A program made the position numbers and the translations under genes. Of a stretch of 64,000 nt of DNA, positions 59,627 through 64,000 are shown piece after piece. The notes beneath the pieces are model-generated. The model was not told the origin of the DNA and ran no database searches. It saw only the letters and a list, made by a program, of their open reading frames with translations. Origin of the DNA: Austropuccinia psidii (lineage: Eukaryota; Basidiomycota; Pucciniomycetes; Pucciniales; Sphaerophragmiaceae); the NCBI GenBank assembly GCA_023105745.1, contig JALGQZ010000004.1:60071112-60135111 (forward strand). The letters are read 5' to 3'. The number at the start of each line of letters is the position of its first letter. Positions within the stretch are counted from its first letter, which is position 1.

Positions 59627-60982
59627 TTAACTGAGGTTCTCACCATCTTGGTAGATAGACTCAGACCTTAACTTTGGATCCTGGGATTCAGGAGCTTGGT
59701 TTTCTGATTCTTCCTCTTTTACTTTGGTGATTGGTTTATCATCTTGAGTTGTTTGAGGGAAGAAATTATCTTCTTTTTCCTCCTTTTTATAGAGAAAATC
59801 CACTTCTTTTTCCATGATTTCCTGTTGATATTGGATATTTCTTAAATCTCTTCTCACAGCTTGTTGTTCCTCTAGTATTGAGTTCAACGTTTTGTTTTTA
59901 GTTTCAAATTCTGCCCAGATTCTTGATAGATTTGTTTTCAAGTCTTCTATGACTGTTTCTTGGAAGGAATCTTCTTCCTTGAGTGTTTTCATTTCTGAAG
60001 TCACTTCTTGAACATGATCATATGTCCAATCCATGAATTTACCCATGTTGGACCATATGAAACTACTACCTCTGGAATCTGTGGTTTCAAATTTTTGAGG
60101 GGGTATTTTGTCATCAATAGGCTTAAGCTGAGGATCAATTGATTCTGAGCTAACACTATTGGTAGGTACAGTGTCTTTTAGGATTTGTGTTCCTCTTGGA
60201 CTAATTTTATTCATTGTTTCATCAAAGGATCTGATTCTATCTTCTCCTTCCTGAAAGAATTCTTGTTTTCTACTAGGGCTCCATGTCCTCTGCTGGAAAC
60301 CACCAGGGATGACTGGAGAGTCCTGGAAATATTGTCCTTTGGATTTAAAGTCCTGTAGCTGTTGGACTGATGTGGGAAAGATGGAATTTCTTCTTCCATG
60401 CCTTGGTGATCCTGAATCAGATTGGGCTCTTCCATATGCCAAGAATTCTCTATGGCTTGGATTTCTGTTTGATTCCCTCTGATTCAAGTCTCTTCTGAGA
60501 GTATGAAATGGCTGTTGATATTCCAACTTTTCATTTCTTCCAGAATATTTTGGCAAGTAATAAGATTGACTCATATTTTTTGCCTCATTATTCCAATTTC
60601 CTCCCATGATACTCCCATGGTTAAGGTTTTGTTGTCCATACTCCATGTGGAAAAGTCTTTTAGGAGTACATGAATATGAGTTATTTTCCCTGCATCTGTC
60701 CAATTGTTTTGTTGGACTGGGCTTAATTTGGTTTGGGGTGGGACTTTGAGCAGGATTTTCCTGATAATAAGTCCTTTGTTGGTTATTTGATCCAGAAGGG
60801 GGTGGCCTTCTCCCTCTGTTTCTTCTTTGCCAGATTTCTGGCTGATTTTTTGGGTATCCAAGATCTCTGAGAAATGGAGTTGTCATGTGAAAAATTACAA
60901 AAGACAAAAGTTCTGTATTTTCCAAGGTTTCTTTACCTTTAAAAGGCCCTTGGACTGATTCCTGCTTTATACTCTTTGGCAA
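59627..60982 (-). CDS. N-terminal Gag region of element A, ends in an in-frame TAA
   Basis: It starts at an ATG at 60982 (MPKSIKQESVQ) and is open for 451 codons to a TAA at 59627-59629. Residues 1-300 are rich in Pro, Gln, Ser, Arg and Asn and look disordered. About 305-410 are heptad-like and probably coiled coil (LKEEDSF to VDFLYKKEEKE), followed by an acidic end. The next codons after TAA continue, unshifted, into the Gag core. The stop is either a recent mutation in this copy or a site of translational readthrough that sets a ratio between short and long Gag; a single copy cannot decide. Element J has a related but decayed region. Confidence 0.75.
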   Translation of the reverse strand: MPKSIKQESVQGPFKGKETLENTELLSFVIFHMTTPFLRDLGYPKNQPEIWQRRNRGRRPPPSGSNNQQRTYYQENPAQSPTPNQIKPSPTKQLDRCRENNSYSCTPKRLFHMEYGQQNLNHGSIMGGNWNNEAKNMSQSYYLPKYSGRNEKLEYQQPFHTLRRDLNQRESNRNPSHREFLAYGRAQSDSGSPRHGRRNSIFPTSVQQLQDFKSKGQYFQDSPVIPGGFQQRTWSPSRKQEFFQEGEDRIRSFDETMNKISPRGTQILKDTVPTNSVSSESIDPQLKPIDDKIPPQKFETTDSRGSSFIWSNMGKFMDWTYDHVQEVTSEMKTLKEEDSFQETVIEDLKTNLSRIWAEFETKNKTLNSILEEQQAVRRDLRNIQYQQEIMEKEVDFLYKKEEKEDNFFPQTTQDDKPITKVKEEESENQAPESQDPKLRSESIYQDGENLS

Positions 60983-61429
60983 TTTGCTTGGGAGTTGGTA
61001 CTGCCTCCTTGTCTTTGAGGCTGGTACAGATGAATTTCACTGTGATTTTGTCTCAAATGGAATGTATTTTTTCCACTTCGAAAGAAAATGGAGAAGGTTT
61101 GTAATTCAATTTGAATGAACAAAATTTCCAATTCCTTACTGTTATTTCTTCTGAGTTTGGTTTGATATTTGAGTTTTAATTATTTATTATTATTATTATT
61201 TTATTTTTTATTTTTTGAAGAAATAACAGTTTTGTTTCACTTATTTTTATAAGTAAAGTATTTAATATTAAGTTATTTACTTATTGAAATGGAAAAATCA
61301 ACTGTTAATAGTTACAATTTTTCCTTCTTTAGAGGAAAGAAAAGGGTCTATATCTTAATCATACAATAATTTTGTTGTATGATTAAGTTTTCTTCTGTTG
61401 TTGTTTGATTATTTATCAAATAAAACAAA

Positions 61430-62258
61430 TTTCAATCAATTTCCTCCTCAGTTTAAGAAAGAACAGATTGTATTAAATAATATTGATCTTCAATATTAAA
61501 GAATTAGAATAATGATGAACTTATTATTCAAATATTTATTGCTGGTTTCCCAATAAATATCTTAATTCAAACTAAATTTTACACAAAGTGACAAAAAATA
61601 ATTATATTTTTATTTGAATATACTATTTTTATATTAAAATATGTTTGAAAAATTTAATAATAATTATTAATTATTATTATTTTTGTGAAAAATTGATAAT
61701 AATGACTTATTATTATTAAGATTTATTTATTTAATTAATTATTTTTTTTTTATTAAAAAAAAATTGATGAATTTTTCCTCAACTTGAGTAGAAAGGATTC
61801 TTCTTCAATAATATTCAATTTGAATATTAAAGAATTGAAATAATAATAAAATTATTATTTAAATATTTATTGTTGGTTTACAATAAATATTATGATTTAA
61901 ATTAATTTTACACAATTTGGTAAAAATTAATTATACTTTCTATTTAAATATACTATTTGTATATAAAAATAAGTTTGAGAAGTTAATAAGAATTACTTAT
62001 TATTATTAAAATTGATGAATTTTCCCTCAACTTGAGTAGAAAGGATTCTTCTTCAATATTATTCAATTTGAATATTAAAGAATTGAAATAATAATAAAAT
62101 TATTATTTAAATATTTATTGTTGGTTTACAATGAATATTATGATTTGAATTAATTTTACACAATTTGGTAAAAATTAATTATACTTTCTATTTAAATATA
62201 CTATTTGTATATAAAAATAAGTTTGACAAGTTAATAATAATTACTTATTATTATTAAT
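61430..62258. repeat. Tandem repeat, three units of about 250 bases
   Basis: The second (from 61763) and third (from 62011) units are nearly identical, with period 248, each starting ATTGATGAATTTT and passing through CTCAACTTGAGTAG and TATTGTTGGTTTACAA. A more diverged first unit occupies about 61430-61690. Confidence 0.85.
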
Positions 62259-62508
62259 TTTCGTGAAAATTGCAATTTAAAGCTTTGAAGAGTATAAATA
62301 CTCAAAAATAAAAAAAATATATTATTTAATATATTTTGATAAAATATAATATATAAAAAATATATATTATATTTTTATAATATAAGAGATGAAAATTAGT
62401 TTAAAAATGAAAAAAAAACTCGAAATTGTACTTACTTTTATAGTAAAAAACCTTCAAAAATAGTGAAAATGATCCAAAAATCGCCAAAATAGGTCCAGAA
62501 TAGGTTAA

Positions 62509-62530
62509 AACAACGGCCAGGCCCCCAAAA
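62509..62530 (-). promoter_or_regulatory. Putative primer-binding site of element A
   Basis: Immediately inside the 5' LTR the minus strand reads TTTTGGGGGCCTGGC. It matches the site at the same place in element B, although the LTRs of A and B are unrelated in sequence. The primer tRNA is not identified. Confidence 0.65.
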
Positions 62531-64000
62531 TGTCAGGGTGAGTCTATGTAGTAGCTTAAAAATAGTAAATACAAGCTAGCACTATGACTGTGACACACAA
62601 AAAATAAGTTTTAATAATAGTAAACAGGTTCTACTGTAATATGATAACAGTGGTGATGAATCTATTGAGAACCTGGGTTGCAATGATTTAATATCAATTG
62701 ACTGTGAAAATCACTACAATAATTAATTATTTTAATTATATCAATATAATCCTAAGAGTACTACTGGTATAAGACAGTTTTACTACGTAAGGATGTTAAT
62801 TCATTATAAGATGAGTCTTTTCCAGTGAGGAAAGACCAGCTTTTATCTCCTCTGAGGACTGTGAAAGACTGGTAGGCTCTTCACACGTCTACAGAGTGAA
62901 GATTTTCACTCTGGAGGCTGGGTTGTGGTTCTTTACCATCAATTCTGACGTCAGCATAGTCAGAATTGTGGTTTTTGGACCACAAATGATCATTCTGGAT
63001 CAATACAGGGTGAAAAAACTCTTCACAGGCCACGTCAGTACCATTGTGACGTGTCCAGAGTGTCTGGATGACTAATATTAGTCATTCTGGGCGGGTTTAA
63101 GCTTTAAACAACCATTATTTTAAGTATCAAGCCAGTACTGGTTGGTACAGGTTTGGTACAGACCAGTATTGGTCAAGATACTTCCAACCAAGATATCTTA
63201 GTCAGTTTTTGAGATATCAAGAATCCAAGAGCACAGAATTGAAGGGCTCAATGAGCTCTTCAATTTGATATGCTTCATGCTTACCCTTCTCCAAGATAGC
63301 AAAAGCTATAAGGACTTTAAGTTTTTGGATGTATTTTTGTACATCAGTATGAGGCTTCAAAACCTTCCAAGCCAGATATCTGTATTCCAATGATACAGTA
63401 TTGTAGGGCTTGATTAGATCTACAGTCTGATATACAACACTTTACAGCTGTATGAATATATTCCAAAGATACAGGGGTTTCTTTATACGGTTAGTTTCAG
63501 AAATCCTGTATTTTGAGATGTAAACCTTTAAACCAAGATCCCTCTGTCAATTTGTAAGATAGAGGTGTCTAAGGTATCTCAAATTAAAGCTCTCACTCAG
63601 ACCTTCAATTTGGCTGTACTTTTGTACAGTTTTGTACAAGCCCTCCTACACCTTTGAGGGGTTGTTGGTGAAAAAAGGTGGTATAATGGTATCTCCAGAT
63701 TTAGGAGTGCTACAGATGAATAGATGATACCATTGGATAGCTCTACCTTAGAGCTTCAAGAAAAAAACCATTCTGGTTGGGGTTTCATGAAATATGTATA
63801 AGTTAGATTAGAGGCTAGAATAAGAGTTTTTGCTTATTTGGTCTTATCTTTGATAGGGCATATCTTTGTCCTTTCTTATTATATTTGAGGAGGTTTCCTC
63901 TTTATAATTTACTTGTATTGGCTATATTTGTCCAATACTCCTCATACCATTACTTATGGTATGTTGGATGTCATGCTGGTGCTCTGTTTTGAGTCACAGG
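62531..64000 (-). mobile_element. 5' LTR of element A, cut by the window end
   Basis: It starts TGTCAGGGTGAG and runs to the window edge at GAGTCACAGG, about 6 bases short of the expected CTGACA. It differs from the 3' LTR by a handful of single bases and by lacking 21 bases between two GATATCT copies near 63380. Confidence 0.93.

Larger units (their letters stand above)
60983..62530 (-). other. Long untranslated leader of element A
   Basis: 1.55 kb of very AT-rich sequence without long open frames separates the 5' LTR from the Gag start. It contains a three-unit tandem repeat (61430-62258) and, next to the LTR, the putative primer-binding site. Leaders hold packaging signals in LTR elements; none is identifiable by eye. 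Confidence 0.75.
56570..64000 (-). mobile_element. Element A: LTR retroelement coding only for Gag and protease
   Basis: Two LTRs about 98-99% alike to the eye (56570-58066 and 62531 to the window end) flank a 4464-base internal region. On the minus strand the order is LTR, primer-binding site, long leader with tandem repeats, Gag, zinc knuckle, protease, polypurine tract, LTR. No reverse transcriptase, RNase H or integrase is present between the protease end (58091) and the LTR (58066). The element is therefore non-autonomous. It sits in the gag of element H. The right LTR lacks only about 6 bases at the window edge, so its target duplication cannot be checked. Confidence 0.9.

Noticed and set aside
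1..64000. RIP-type C-to-T mutation as the cause of the AT-rich sequence
   Set aside because: It cannot be judged by eye without aligned copies and dinucleotide counts; CpG depletion by methylation is an equally good reading.
1..64000. tRNA, rRNA, CRISPR arrays, Helitron ends, riboswitches
   Set aside because: None was seen. Short AT-rich tandem units occur, but none has the regular repeat-spacer pattern of CRISPR or the CTRR hairpin end of Helitrons.

Overview
The window is almost entirely nested transposable elements in AT-rich, CpG-poor, gene-poor eukaryotic DNA. The best fit is a rust fungus (Pucciniales). The Ty3/Gypsy gag and pol proteins, the Myb-like and DDE proteins of a PIF/Harbinger transposon, and the GT-AG introns of only 56-61 bases are all of the type I know from repeat-swollen rust genomes. 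Austropuccinia psidii is my best guess, but this rests on recalled family resemblance, not on a search. I see no rRNA, tRNA, CRISPR array or intact housekeeping gene.

Layout. Positions 1-5439 hold an LTR of family F with a solo LTR of family A inside it, then an unrecognised broken gene split by a solo LTR of family C. 5440-9439 shows nothing I recognise. 9440-13828 is a fossil plus-strand Ty3/Gypsy pol (element I) carrying an unclassified 1.47 kb insertion and a 214-base MITE. 14476-23711 holds degenerate LTRs of families B, F and C and a badly decayed minus-strand gag (element J). From 23712 rightward lies a minus-strand chromodomain-type Ty3/Gypsy element (H), whose gag lies at 55715-56569. 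H is split by element B (29040-55714), a complete minus-strand Ty3/Gypsy copy with two LTRs and the target-site duplication ACTAC. B is itself split by three solo LTRs (32814-34737, 36889-38783, 39659-41666) and by a PIF/Harbinger-like DNA transposon (43672-53456). That transposon is split again by a solo LTR (49183-50605). Element A (56570 to the window end) sits in the gag of H and codes only for Gag and protease.

The PIF/Harbinger-like element is the most interesting object. It has 26-base terminal inverted repeats, an ATT target duplication, and thirteen subterminal copies of GGGATTT or its complement. It carries a Myb/SANT-like gene, a DDE transposase with its catalytic triad still present, a 430-codon protein that looks like a TET/JBP-type 2-oxoglutarate/Fe(II) dioxygenase, and a decayed captured fragment of a DHX16/Prp2-type DEAH-box helicase gene.

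The genes do not form a working pathway; most are broken. Three relations can be read. Element A lacks reverse transcriptase and integrase but shares its leader and putative primer-binding site with the B type, so B-like elements could mobilise it. The Harbinger gene set (Myb-like protein plus DDE nuclease) is the usual two-protein transposition machinery of that superfamily. The dioxygenase riding on it could act on methylated DNA, which would be relevant in a genome whose repeats look CpG-depleted.
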